This document shows positions 8,574 through 17,041 of a stretch of DNA of 64,000 nucleotides, piece after piece (the first letter of the stretch is position 1; every line of letters starts with the position of its first letter). The position numbers and the translations under genes are program-made. A model generated the notes under the pieces. That model was not told where the DNA came from. It saw only the letters and a program-made list of their open reading frames with translations, and did no database searches. Origin of the DNA: Nannocystis sp. (GTDB taxonomy: Bacteria > Myxococcota_A > Polyangia > Nannocystales > Nannocystaceae); assembly GCA_016712315.1 (NCBI GenBank), contig JADJRG010000013.1, positions 1,123,501-1,187,500 on the forward strand, written 5' to 3'.

Positions 8574-10976
8574 ATGCTCCTCAACCCGCATCGACTCGCC
8601 GCGACCCTCACCCTCACCGCGCTGCTCGCCTGTAACGGCGACGACGCCGCCGATCCCACCGCCACTGGCACCGACTCTGACACTGAAGGCACCACCACCG
8701 CCGGCACCACCGCCGGCGCCACCGCCGGCGCCACCGCCGGCACCACCGCCGGCACCACCGCCGGCACCACCACCGCCAGCTCCGAGAGCGACGCCTCCAC
8801 CGACCCCACCCCTGGCACCACCGATCCCGCCACGACCGACGGCACCACCACCGATGGCGTCACCGACGGCACCACCACCGAAGGGACCACCGACGCCGGC
8901 ACTGACTCCGACTCCGACTCTGACTCCGAGGGCGACATCGATCCCTTCCCCGTCTACGTCGGCGAGGTCGGCCCGATCGCCGAGGACAACCCGCGCCAGT
9001 TCCCCTTCGCCTGCCGCACCGCCGACATCGGCCTCGGCCAGCCCGAGGTCGACAACCAGGACGCCGAAGGCCTGCCGATCGTCGACGACAACGACGAAGT
9101 CCTCGGCTGGAGCCGCGACTGCGGCGCCAAGACCCGCGTCGACTATTTTTACAAGCCCATCGTCCCGCCCGAGGGCGGCGGCCTGCTCCCTTACGACCCC
9201 CTCGACCCGCCCGACGACGTCGCCCAGCTCGAGCTGAACGGCGAGCTCCGCCGCTACGTCGTCCGCTACGAGCGCGGCACCATCAACCGCTTCGTCTACG
9301 GCATCGCCGTCATCGCCCCTGAGGAGACCGACCCCGCGATCCCCGACCTCAGCGCCTGGAACGAGCGCCTCCTCTTCTGGTTCGGCGGCGGCGTCGGCAT
9401 CGGCTATCAGCAGGCCAGCGGCCTCGCCGTCAACCGCCTCCGCACCGAAACCTACAAGCAGCCCCTGCGCGACGGCCCCCTCTTTGAGCCCTTCCTCGAG
9501 CAGGGCTACGCGATCGCCTACTCCTCCGGCACCGTCACCGACACCACCTACAACCTCGAGCTAACCGGCCAGACCGCGGTCATGGTCAAGAAGCAATTCG
9601 AGGCCATGTATTACCCGCCCAAGTACACATTCGGCCTCGGCGCCTCCGGCGGCGCCATCCAGCAGCTCATCTACGCCCAAAACCACCCCGAGCTGCTCGA
9701 CGGCCTCGTCCCCACCCACAGCTACACCGACATGATCACTCAGACGATCCGCGTCGGCGACTGCGAGCTCCTCGAGCATTATTTTGACGTCACCGACGGC
9801 GCCAACCCCACCTGGCACACCTGGGCCAAGCGCGCCAAGATCGAGGGACTCAACGCCATCGACGGCTTCCAGGGCAGCGACTGGGACTTTTTAGAGCAGG
9901 GCAAACCCACCGGCTCCTCCGCCGGCCCTGGCTCCTCCGAGTGCATCGAAGGCTGGCGCGGCCTCACCCCCCTCGCCATGAACCCCCTCTGGGTCGACGC
10001 GAACGCCGCCAGCTACAAGCAGATCCTCACCCACCAGCCTGACGTCTTCGCCGACACCCCCTGGACCTACTGGGACGACCTCGTCACCATCTTCGGCGTC
10101 GACCCCAAGTCAAACAAGGGCTACGCCCGCCGCACCTGGGACAACGTCGGCGTGCAGTACGGCCTCAGCGCCCTCCTGAGCGGCCAGATCAGCAAGTCAG
10201 AGTTCATCGCCCTCAACGCCAAGGTCGGCGGATTCATCGCCCCTGACGACATGGTCCAAGAGGGTTTCCCCTTCGGCTCCCAAGATCCCCAGGACTTCGA
10301 CGTCTGGAGCGCCCGCAACGGCACCGCCAGCCTCGGCCTCTCCGTCGCCCCCCGCACCGAAGCCGACCTCGGCGCCGTCCAGGAGGCCTACTACCGCGGC
10401 CTCGTCTTCCTCGGCGACATCGACCACCCCACCATCACCATCATGCCCTACCTCGAGCCCCAGCTCGACATGCACAACGCCAAGCAGCCCTTCGCGATCC
10501 GCGAGCGCATGCTCGAGGCCAAGGGCGACGCCGACAACCACCTGATCTGGGCGATCTCCGCCGAAGGAGCCGACTTCTACCCCGCCGTCGGCCTCGCCTT
10601 CGACACCCTCGCCGCCTGGCTCGACAGCAAGAAGAAGCCCGCCGACGCCCTCGATCGCTGCTACGCCGCCGGTCTCAGCCTCACCGCCGAGGGCCCCGAC
10701 GTCTGGTCTGGCGCCCTCACCAGCCAACCCGACGACGACGGCCCCTGCGCCGCCCTCTACCCCGTCTATAGCGACTCGCGCATGGTCGCCGGCGAAGACA
10801 TCTCCGGCGACATCTTCAAGTGCGCCACCAAACCACTCACCACCGCCCTCGCTGACGGCACCTACGGCGCCCTCACCTGGAGCCCCGACGAGATCGCCGC
10901 CCTCGAGCAGATCTTCGGCGAAACCGGCGTCTGCGACTACAGCAAACCCGACCTCGGCCGCCCCGAAGATCTCTAG
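8574..10976 (+). CDS. DUF6351 family lipoprotein (alpha/beta-hydrolase-like)
   Basis: 800 aa. Signal and lipobox are TLTALLAC (Cys20). Residues about 25-120 are a Thr/Ala/Gly/Asp linker containing a 12-bp repeat array. The globular part carries FPFACRTADIGLGQPEVDNQ, RYVVRYERGTINRFVYGIAV, LLFWFGGGVGIGYQQ and FGLGASGGAIQQLIYAQN. GASGG at 356-360 is a plausible nucleophile elbow with Ser358. The C-terminus FKCATKPL ... CDYSKPDLG matches what I recall of DUF6351 proteins. Probably an outer-membrane-anchored esterase or tannase-like hydrolase; the substrate is unknown. Confidence 0.85.
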   Translation: MLLNPHRLAATLTLTALLACNGDDAADPTATGTDSDTEGTTTAGTTAGATAGATAGTTAGTTAGTTTASSESDASTDPTPGTTDPATTDGTTTDGVTDGTTTEGTTDAGTDSDSDSDSEGDIDPFPVYVGEVGPIAEDNPRQFPFACRTADIGLGQPEVDNQDAEGLPIVDDNDEVLGWSRDCGAKTRVDYFYKPIVPPEGGGLLPYDPLDPPDDVAQLELNGELRRYVVRYERGTINRFVYGIAVIAPEETDPAIPDLSAWNERLLFWFGGGVGIGYQQASGLAVNRLRTETYKQPLRDGPLFEPFLEQGYAIAYSSGTVTDTTYNLELTGQTAVMVKKQFEAMYYPPKYTFGLGASGGAIQQLIYAQNHPELLDGLVPTHSYTDMITQTIRVGDCELLEHYFDVTDGANPTWHTWAKRAKIEGLNAIDGFQGSDWDFLEQGKPTGSSAGPGSSECIEGWRGLTPLAMNPLWVDANAASYKQILTHQPDVFADTPWTYWDDLVTIFGVDPKSNKGYARRTWDNVGVQYGLSALLSGQISKSEFIALNAKVGGFIAPDDMVQEGFPFGSQDPQDFDVWSARNGTASLGLSVAPRTEADLGAVQEAYYRGLVFLGDIDHPTITIMPYLEPQLDMHNAKQPFAIRERMLEAKGDADNHLIWAISAEGADFYPAVGLAFDTLAAWLDSKKKPADALDRCYAAGLSLTAEGPDVWSGALTSQPDDDGPCAALYPVYSDSRMVAGEDISGDIFKCATKPLTTALADGTYGALTWSPDEIAALEQIFGETGVCDYSKPDLGRPEDL
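8703..8771 (+). repeat. 12-bp tandem repeat coding for GTTA/GATA
   Basis: Nearly six copies of ggcRccaccgcc in frame inside the linker of the DUF6351 lipoprotein. Confidence 0.8.
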
Positions 10977-11046
10977 AACTTCTCCTCTGATGTTTTGATG
11001 AGACACCCCTCTCCCCGAGGGGCTCACCGACCCGGCGAGGCGCCTC

Positions 11047-11487
11047 CTACGGCGCCTCGCCCTTTTCCTGCGCGTGACGAACCCTCCCCTCGATCTCCCG
11101 CCACAGCGCCCCAGGCACCCTCAGCACCGCCCCTCGCGCCCCCCCCAGCCGCACCTTCGCCTGTCCGAACAGACCTGTCCCTTCAAACACCACCAGACTC
11201 CAAGGGATCCGCAGCGGCGCGTGCCCGGGGCGGAACAGCGACATCACCCGCAGGTCCAGCCCGTCGACCGCCGCCCCGATCGCCAGCGTATGCCGATACG
11301 ACGCCAAGCCCATCATCGCCGTCGTCCACTCGGACCAGCCCGGCGCTGGCTCGGTCGTCGCGAAGCGGCGCGCCAGCCCTCGCCACCCGCTCATCGTCGC
11401 GATCAGCCAGCACACCGCCGACCAGAACCCGACGAAGAACAGCGGCCCCACGATCACCAGGATCACCACCAACGACGCGTCGGACAT
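11047..11487 (-). CDS. Membrane-anchored hypothetical protein
   Basis: 146 aa, ATG at 11487. One N-terminal hydrophobic segment (LVVILVIVGPLFFVGFWSAV) is followed by a soluble domain with WSEWTTAMMGLASYRHTLAI, VDGLDLRVMSLFRPGHAPLR and IPWSLVVFEG, resembling small bacterial PH-like domains in which a single helix anchors a beta-sandwich. I did not recognise a named family. It is convergent with the DUF6351 gene and divergent from feoA. Confidence 0.65.
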   Translation of the reverse strand: MSDASLVVILVIVGPLFFVGFWSAVCWLIATMSGWRGLARRFATTEPAPGWSEWTTAMMGLASYRHTLAIGAAVDGLDLRVMSLFRPGHAPLRIPWSLVVFEGTGLFGQAKVRLGGARGAVLRVPGALWREIEGRVRHAQEKGEAP

Positions 11488-11613
11488 CCCCCACAGCTTC
11501 GCCCAAGTTCTCCCCTAAAAAAACCGCCAAACCATCCCGACGGCTCCCTCCGCGCGCGGAGCTGCGCCTCCACCTTGACCCACCCCGACCCCTCCCCGCA
11601 CTCTAGCCCGCGC

Positions 11614-11847
11614 ATGCCGAGCCACACCCTCGCCGAGCTCAGCCCTGGTCGAGCCGCCCGAGTCCTTGAAGTCACGGGCCAAGACAACCTCCGCCTCCGC
11701 CTGCTCGAGATGGGATTTGTCCCTGGCACCCTCGTGCGGATCGTCAAGCGCGCCCCCTTCGGCGACCCGCTCGAGCTCCGCGTACGCGGCGGCCACATCT
11801 CCTTGCGTCGCGCTGAAGCCGCGCGGATCGGAGTCGAGCCCGCATGA
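11614..11847 (+). CDS. feoA: FeoA family protein (ferrous iron transport)
   Basis: 77 aa. A small SH3-like beta-barrel protein: TLAELSPGRAARVLEV, LRLRLLEMGFVPGTLVRIV, APFGDPLELRVRGGHISLRR. The family consensus (L-x-E-M-G-x-x-P-G-x-x-V) is intact. FeoA binds the cytoplasmic side of FeoB and supports Fe2+ uptake. The stop overlaps the feoB start by 4 bp (ATGA), so translation is probably coupled. No Fur-box-like palindrome was seen upstream. Confidence 0.93.
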   Translation: MPSHTLAELSPGRAARVLEVTGQDNLRLRLLEMGFVPGTLVRIVKRAPFGDPLELRVRGGHISLRRAEAARIGVEPA

Positions 11848-13976
11848 GCCCATCGTCCTCCGTCAGGATCGCCCTCGCTGGCAACCCCAACGTCGGCAAG
11901 ACCAGCATTTTTAACGGCCTCACCGGCGCTCGGCACAAGGTCGGCAATTACGCCGGCGTCACCGTCGAGCTACGCGAGGGCCACGTCCGCCCTGAGCACG
12001 CGCACGGCCGCCTCCTCACCCTGCTCGACCTGCCTGGCACCTACAGCCTCACCCCTGTCGCCGAGGACGAAGCCGTCGCGTTTCGCGCCCTCACCGGCAG
12101 CGTCGGCGCTCCGCCTGACGTCGTCCTGCTCGTCCTCGACGCCGCCAACCTCGGCCGCAACCTCTACCTCGCCCTCCAGCTGCTCGAGCAAGGCCGCCCC
12201 CTCGCGATCGCCCTCAACATGGTCGACGTCGCCGCCGCCGCTGGCCTCCACATCGACCCCACCCGCCTCGGCGCCCTGCTCGGCGTCCCGATCGTCGCCA
12301 CCGTCGGCCGCACCGGACAAGGACTCAGCGAGCTGGTCGAAGCCGCCCTGCGCGCCCTTGAAGCCGGGCCCGCCGCCCCTGCCCTCGCCCTCCGCCAGCG
12401 CCTGCTCGCCCCGCCCGATCCCGGAGAGCCGCTCGCCAGCGCCCTCGCGCAGCTCCCCGAGATCGACCCTGCCCGGGCCCGCGCCCTCCTCGGAGCCCGC
12501 GCCGCAGGCACCCTCGATCTGCTCGCCCTCGGCCCTGACGAGCGTCGGATCGCTGAGCGGATCGCCGAGCCCCTCGCCATCGCCGCCGCCGCCGAGCTCG
12601 TGTGCGCCCGTTACCGCGAAGTCGACCAGATCCTCGCCGGCCTCGGCCTCGCCGAGCACACCTTTGAAGGCGCCCCCGCCATGGGCACCTCCGAGCGCAT
12701 CGATCGCCTGCTCACCCACCCTGTGCTCGGCCTCGTCGTCTTCGTCGGCGTCATGGCCCTGCTCTTCACCTCGATCTTCGCCTGGGCCGAGCCGCTCATG
12801 GGGCAGATCGAGCTCGCCATCACCTGGCTCTCAGGACAGACAAAAGACACCCTCGGACCTGGCCTCTTCACCGATCTGCTCACCGAGGGCGTCATCGCCG
12901 GCGTCGGCAACGTCCTCGTCTTCATCCCCCAGATCGCCCTGCTCTTCCTCCTCCTCGGCCTGCTCGAGGACTCCGGCTACATGGCGAGGGCCGCCTTCCT
13001 CATCGACCGTCTCATGGCCCGCGTCGGTCTGCACGGCAAAGCCTTCGTGCCGCTGCTCAGCGGCTACGCCTGCGCGATCCCGGCGATCCTCGGCGCCCGC
13101 ACCATCTCGTCGTTTAAGGATCGCCTCGTCACCATCCTCATGATCCCCTACATGAGCTGCAGCGCGCGCCTGCCGATCTACGTCCTTTTAATCAGCGCCT
13201 TCTTTGAAGGCGACCGAGACGTCGGCCCCTTCACCCTCGGCGGCCTCGTCCTGCTCGGCATGTACGCCCTCTCGACCTTCTCGGCGATCGCCATCGGCGC
13301 CCTCTATAAACGCACCATCCTGCGCAGCCCCACCCCGCCGCTCGTCCTCGAGCTGCCGCCCTACCGCCTACCGCGCCTGCGCAACACATTGTTGCAGGTC
13401 TACGATCGCACCGGCGACTTCGTCCGCGAGGCCGGCACCGTCATTTTAGCGATGACGATCGTGTTATGGGCCCTCTTATCCTTCCCCAAGCCGCCCGAGC
13501 CCGACGCACGCGCCACCGCCACCACCGAACAAGTCGCCCCCGAGCCCGACGCCGCGATCGTCACCTCGATCGGCGGCCGCGTCGGCCGCGCCATCGAGCC
13601 CATTCTCGAGCCCATGGGCCAAGATTGGCGCGTCGGGATCGCCATCCTCGGCTCCTTCGCCGCCCGTGAGGTCATGGTCTCCACCCTCGGCCTCGTCTAC
13701 GGGATCGAGGGCGCCGACGACGATGATCGCCCCTTAAGGGAGGCCCTACGCGGCGCCCGCGACCCCGACGGAGCCCCCCGCTACACCCCGCTCAGCGCCC
13801 TCGCCCTCATGGTCTTTTACGTCTACGCCTGCCTCTGCATGTCGACGATCGCCGTCGTCCGCCGCGAGACCCGCTCCTGGCGCTGGCCGCTCTTTATGTT
13901 CGTGAGCATGACCGCGCTCGCCTACCTCGCCGCCGTGCTCGTCTATCAAGTCGGCCACCTACTAGGATTTTCATAA
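11844..13976 (+). CDS. feoB: Ferrous iron transporter B
   Basis: 710 aa. The N-terminal G-domain has GNPNVGKTSIFNGLTG (G1), NYAGVTVE (G2), DLPGTYSL (G3) and NMVD (G4). A helical GDI-like region follows (about 180-275). The membrane part has about eight hydrophobic segments, including VGNVLVFIPQIALLFLLLG with the Gate-motif neighbourhood SGYMARAAFLIDR, and the second gate SFAAREVMVSTLG. Length and order are typical of full FeoB. It moves Fe2+ across the inner membrane under GTPase control. About 60 residues between the last helices (DDDDRPLREALRGARDPDG) form a soluble loop. Confidence 0.95.
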   Translation: MSPSSSVRIALAGNPNVGKTSIFNGLTGARHKVGNYAGVTVELREGHVRPEHAHGRLLTLLDLPGTYSLTPVAEDEAVAFRALTGSVGAPPDVVLLVLDAANLGRNLYLALQLLEQGRPLAIALNMVDVAAAAGLHIDPTRLGALLGVPIVATVGRTGQGLSELVEAALRALEAGPAAPALALRQRLLAPPDPGEPLASALAQLPEIDPARARALLGARAAGTLDLLALGPDERRIAERIAEPLAIAAAAELVCARYREVDQILAGLGLAEHTFEGAPAMGTSERIDRLLTHPVLGLVVFVGVMALLFTSIFAWAEPLMGQIELAITWLSGQTKDTLGPGLFTDLLTEGVIAGVGNVLVFIPQIALLFLLLGLLEDSGYMARAAFLIDRLMARVGLHGKAFVPLLSGYACAIPAILGARTISSFKDRLVTILMIPYMSCSARLPIYVLLISAFFEGDRDVGPFTLGGLVLLGMYALSTFSAIAIGALYKRTILRSPTPPLVLELPPYRLPRLRNTLLQVYDRTGDFVREAGTVILAMTIVLWALLSFPKPPEPDARATATTEQVAPEPDAAIVTSIGGRVGRAIEPILEPMGQDWRVGIAILGSFAAREVMVSTLGLVYGIEGADDDDRPLREALRGARDPDGAPRYTPLSALALMVFYVYACLCMSTIAVVRRETRSWRWPLFMFVSMTALAYLAAVLVYQVGHLLGFS

Positions 13977-14150
13977 TTTCTTTAGATTTTCCATCGCTCT
14001 TCTACTCTGAAGACTCAGCGATCTCCAGGGCGCCGCGGCTGCGACGCGCCCGCGCGCCCTCGGTCGGCCGCCTGGCCCGCTTTGGAGCGCCCGCGCGCGT
14101 CCCCCTCAGCCGAGCTCCGCCGCGAAAAATCACTCGCCGTCGGCCCCACA
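13977..14150 (+). other. Intergenic region after feoB
   Basis: 174 bp. The first about 30 bp are AT-rich (tttctttagattttcc). The imperfect palindrome ctgaagactcag and a TACTCT hexamer lie near 14003. The rest is GC-rich with no open structure; it may hold the feoB terminator and the promoter of the zinc-ribbon gene. Confidence 0.3.
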
Positions 14151-14474
14151 ATGCGCCACCATCAGCCGGTGCACACCCACTTCTGTCGGCGATGCGAGCG
14201 CGAGGTCACCGCGACCTACCCGCAGCCGGTGCTCCGCAAGGTCGCGCGGATCTACTTCTTCGTCGGCCTGCCCTTCATCCCGCTCCTGCCCTTCATCGGC
14301 GCCGAGTTCATGGTGCTCATCCCGCTGACCATGCTCTACCTCTCCGGCATCGGCGCCGCCCTGCGGGTGCGCGGCGAAGCAGCCCGCTGCGACGAGTGCA
14401 ACAACGACGTCGAGACCACCAAAGGTAGGCGCGTGGCCGCCCCCAGGCCGGCCCAGGGCGCGACCGCGAGCTGA
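14151..14474 (+). CDS. Small zinc-ribbon membrane protein
   Basis: 107 aa from the ATG at 14151, preferred over an upstream TTG because the zinc-ribbon then begins the protein. FCRRCEREV and ARCDECNNDVE provide two CxxC pairs at the two ends, flanking a hydrophobic hairpin (YFFVGLPFIPLLPFIG and FMVLIPLTMLYLSGIG). The pairs would meet on one side of the membrane to form a structural zinc site. Such proteins are common in myxobacteria and have no assigned function. Confidence 0.65.
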   Translation: MRHHQPVHTHFCRRCEREVTATYPQPVLRKVARIYFFVGLPFIPLLPFIGAEFMVLIPLTMLYLSGIGAALRVRGEAARCDECNNDVETTKGRRVAAPRPAQGATAS

Positions 14475-14574
14475 GCGCGACCGCGAGCGAAGCGACCCCA
14501 GAGCGCGCCTCCCGAGAGACCCGCCCCGCCGAGCGTCGCGCGCACTCGCCCGCCCCACCGCCAGCCCACTCGGC

Positions 14575-14580
14575 TACCAT
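14575..14580 (+). promoter_or_regulatory. Candidate -10 for the crotonase gene
   Basis: TACCAT is followed by the nine bases ggcccgagc and the ATG at 14590. The same nine bases lie between a -10-like CATACT and the ATG at 54915. Confidence 0.35.
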
Positions 14581-14589
14581 GGCCCGAGC

Positions 14590-15396
14590 ATGCCGCCCGA
14601 GACCCTCCGAGTCGCCCAGAGCGGGCCGATCACCACCGTCACCCTGGTCGAGCCCACCATGAGGCCGCGCGTATTCCTCGAGCTGGACGAAGTTTTTTCA
14701 CAGCTCGCGGAAGACCCCCACCTCCGCGCCGTCATCCTCGACGCCGCCCCGCGCCACTTCACCTACGGCCTCGACCTACCCGCCGCCGCCGCTGAGCTCG
14801 GCCAAGGCCTCTCGACCGCCGCTGGCGCCGCAGCCCGGCTCACCCTGCACGGGACCATCCGCCGCCTCCAGCGCGGGATCTCGGCCGTCGAAGCCTGCCC
14901 TGTCCCGGTCATCGCCGCGATTCATGGCTGGTGCATCGGCGGCGGCATCGACCTCATCACCGCCTGCGACCTCCGCCTCGCCAGCGCCGACGCCCGCTTC
15001 TCGGTGCGCGAGACCAAGATCGCCATCGTCGCCGATCTCGGCACCCTCCAGCGCCTCCCCCGGATCGTCGGCCAGGGCCACGCCCGCGAGCTCGCGTTCA
15101 CCGGAAAAGACATCGACGCCGCCCGCGCCGCCGCCATCGGCCTCGTCAGCGCCGTCTACCCAGACCGAGGCCAGCTCTACGCCGCCGCCCTCGCCCTCGC
15201 CGAGGAGATCGCCCAAAACCCGCCCCTCACCGTCCGCGGCGTCAAGCGCGTGATGGACTACAGCGCCGACAGGAGCGTCGACGACGGCCTCGCCTACGTC
15301 GCCGCCTGGAACGCCGCCCAGCTCGCCTCAGAGGATCTCGCCGAGGCCATGACCGCCTTCTTCGCCAAACGCCCCCCCGACTTCAAAGGACGCTGA
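14590..15396 (+). CDS. Enoyl-CoA hydratase/isomerase family protein (crotonase)
   Basis: 268 aa. Crotonase-fold markers: LRAVILDAAPRHFTYGLDL (first oxyanion-hole strand), VIAAIHGWCIGGGIDLITACDLRLAS (second oxyanion region), ARFSVRETKIAIVADLGTLQRLP, RELAFTGKDIDAARAAAIGLV. The glutamate of RETKI and the aspartate of VADLGTLQ fall near the positions of the acid residues of dienoyl-CoA isomerases (ECH1-like), so a delta3,5-delta2,4-dienoyl-CoA isomerase is as likely as a hydratase. Only 9 bp separate it from the next gene, so the two are probably co-transcribed. Confidence 0.88.
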   Translation: MPPETLRVAQSGPITTVTLVEPTMRPRVFLELDEVFSQLAEDPHLRAVILDAAPRHFTYGLDLPAAAAELGQGLSTAAGAAARLTLHGTIRRLQRGISAVEACPVPVIAAIHGWCIGGGIDLITACDLRLASADARFSVRETKIAIVADLGTLQRLPRIVGQGHARELAFTGKDIDAARAAAIGLVSAVYPDRGQLYAAALALAEEIAQNPPLTVRGVKRVMDYSADRSVDDGLAYVAAWNAAQLASEDLAEAMTAFFAKRPPDFKGR

Positions 15397-15405
15397 GCCC
15401 GCCCG

Positions 15406-17028
15406 ATGAAGCCCGCCGTCAGCGACCCTGGCCTCCACCTCCTGCTCGCCTACGCCGACGATCCGCTGCCGATCCACGCGGCGCCGCTGCCGCCTACGCC
15501 CCCGAGCCCCGATGATTGTTTTCATAATTCTATAAACCCTATCACTCCTTCGCCACAGAGCCTCGACCCCCTGCTCGACGACCTCGTCGAAGGCGGCTGG
15601 GGGATCCTCTGCCCGGAAGACCCGGTCTTCGACACTATCCTCGCCGCGCTCGCCCCGCTGATCGCCCACCGCGAGGCCCAGCTCGGCCGCCCCGCCCCGA
15701 TCCTCCGCGTGCCCCCCCCTCTATTGTCGCAGCTATCCACAGCATCGACAGTATCAACAACATCCCCCCTCGCCCTCTTCGACGCCTGGTACAGCGCCCA
15801 CCAGCCGCTCCTGCCGCGCTACCTGCTCCTCCTCGGCGATCTCCACGAGCTCCCGCTCCCGCTCACCCACGCCCTCGTCGCCCGTGACCACGCCGTCGGC
15901 CGCCTCGTCTTCCCTGAGCAGGCCGCCTACCGCGACTACGCGCTCAAGCTCTGCACCTGGGAGCACGCCCCGCCCCTCGTCACGCCGGCGGTCCTCTTCC
16001 ACACCGTCCGCGAGGGCAGCCCCGCGACCAAGATCGCCCACCGCGGCCTCATCGCCCCCCTGCTCGCCCGCGCCCGCCAGGACCAGCGCCGCGGCCGCCT
16101 CAGCGCCCAGATCCTCGAGCTCGGCGACCCCGACGAACCCAGCGCCGACGACCTCTTAGAGGGCGCCGAGCTCCCTGGCGCCCTCCTGCTCACCGCGGGC
16201 CGCGCCCACGGCCCGCCGCGTTCGGGCTGGCGCGACCCCATCGCCTCGCGCCGCGGCCAAGGAGCCATGAGCTTCGGCCACGCCGGCACCCTCCGCGCCG
16301 GCGACCTCCGCGACCGCCCCTTCATGCCCGGCGGTCTTTGGTGGATGCACACCAGCTTCGCCCTCGCCACCCCGCAGCGCAGCGTCTACGAGCCTTGGCT
16401 CGCCGCCCAAGGCGAGCCCGCCGCCGCAGTCCACGCCGCCATCCGCGCCGCCGCGCCTCCTCCCGGCGCCGCGCCCTTCCTCGCCGCCCTCGCCCTCGCC
16501 GCCCTACAAAACCCTCGCGGCCCCCTCGCGGTCTTCGGCCCCGCCGACCTCGCCTGGGCCTACACCTCGCCCACCCGGGTCAAGCGCCTCTACCCGCTCC
16601 TCCGCGCCCTGCTCCGCGGCGCCCGCCTCGGCCGCGCCCTCCGCCTCTTACGCCACAGCCAACCCGTCACCGAGCCCGAGGCCGCCTCCTCTTCCCCGCC
16701 CGATCCCCACGCCTGGCTGATCCACCAGGAGCTCAGCTCCTACATCCTGCTCGGCGACCCTGCTGTTCGTCTCCCTCAGGCCCAGCACCAGGCGCCGCCG
16801 CACAAACCCACGGCCAAGAGGGACCCCGAAGAGCCCCCCCTCGACCCACGCCTGCTCGAGGCCGCGATCCTCGCCCACCTCACCGGCGACGAGTCGACCC
16901 TCGAGGACCCCCTACTCGCCCCGATCGCCCGCGACCGCCCCCTGCTCGCCCGCTACAGCGACGCCTACGCCGAAGCCGGCCGCCTCGCCCTCCAGCGCCT
17001 GCTCACCGCCCCACCTGAAGAGCGCTGA
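15406..17028 (+). CDS. Caspase/C25-CHAT-like protein with apparent loss of catalytic Cys
   Basis: 540 aa, cytoplasmic (no signal peptide). RYLLLLGDLHELPL (about 140), GALLLTAGRAHGPPR (His268), a QGAMSFG strand, GLWWMHTSFALATP (about 310-323), FGPADLAWAYTSP and YILLGDPAVRLP (about 445-457) follow the order of C25/CHAT-like cysteine peptidases, whose members as I remember them carry ASHG for the His and a CxGAGTP-type Cys. Here the Cys position reads Ser317. Probably a pseudoprotease or a Ser variant. Residues about 36-48 are encoded by an unusually AT-rich stretch (15512-15550). It follows the crotonase gene by 9 bp. Confidence 0.6.
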   Translation: MKPAVSDPGLHLLLAYADDPLPIHAAPLPPTPPSPDDCFHNSINPITPSPQSLDPLLDDLVEGGWGILCPEDPVFDTILAALAPLIAHREAQLGRPAPILRVPPPLLSQLSTASTVSTTSPLALFDAWYSAHQPLLPRYLLLLGDLHELPLPLTHALVARDHAVGRLVFPEQAAYRDYALKLCTWEHAPPLVTPAVLFHTVREGSPATKIAHRGLIAPLLARARQDQRRGRLSAQILELGDPDEPSADDLLEGAELPGALLLTAGRAHGPPRSGWRDPIASRRGQGAMSFGHAGTLRAGDLRDRPFMPGGLWWMHTSFALATPQRSVYEPWLAAQGEPAAAVHAAIRAAAPPPGAAPFLAALALAALQNPRGPLAVFGPADLAWAYTSPTRVKRLYPLLRALLRGARLGRALRLLRHSQPVTEPEAASSSPPDPHAWLIHQELSSYILLGDPAVRLPQAQHQAPPHKPTAKRDPEEPPLDPRLLEAAILAHLTGDESTLEDPLLAPIARDRPLLARYSDAYAEAGRLALQRLLTAPPEER

Positions 17029-17041
17029 GCGCCAGGCCCGC

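Noticed and set aside
11488..11613. Fur box upstream of feoAB
   Set aside because: No GATAAT-type palindrome is present; only an A7 tract and GC-rich DNA.
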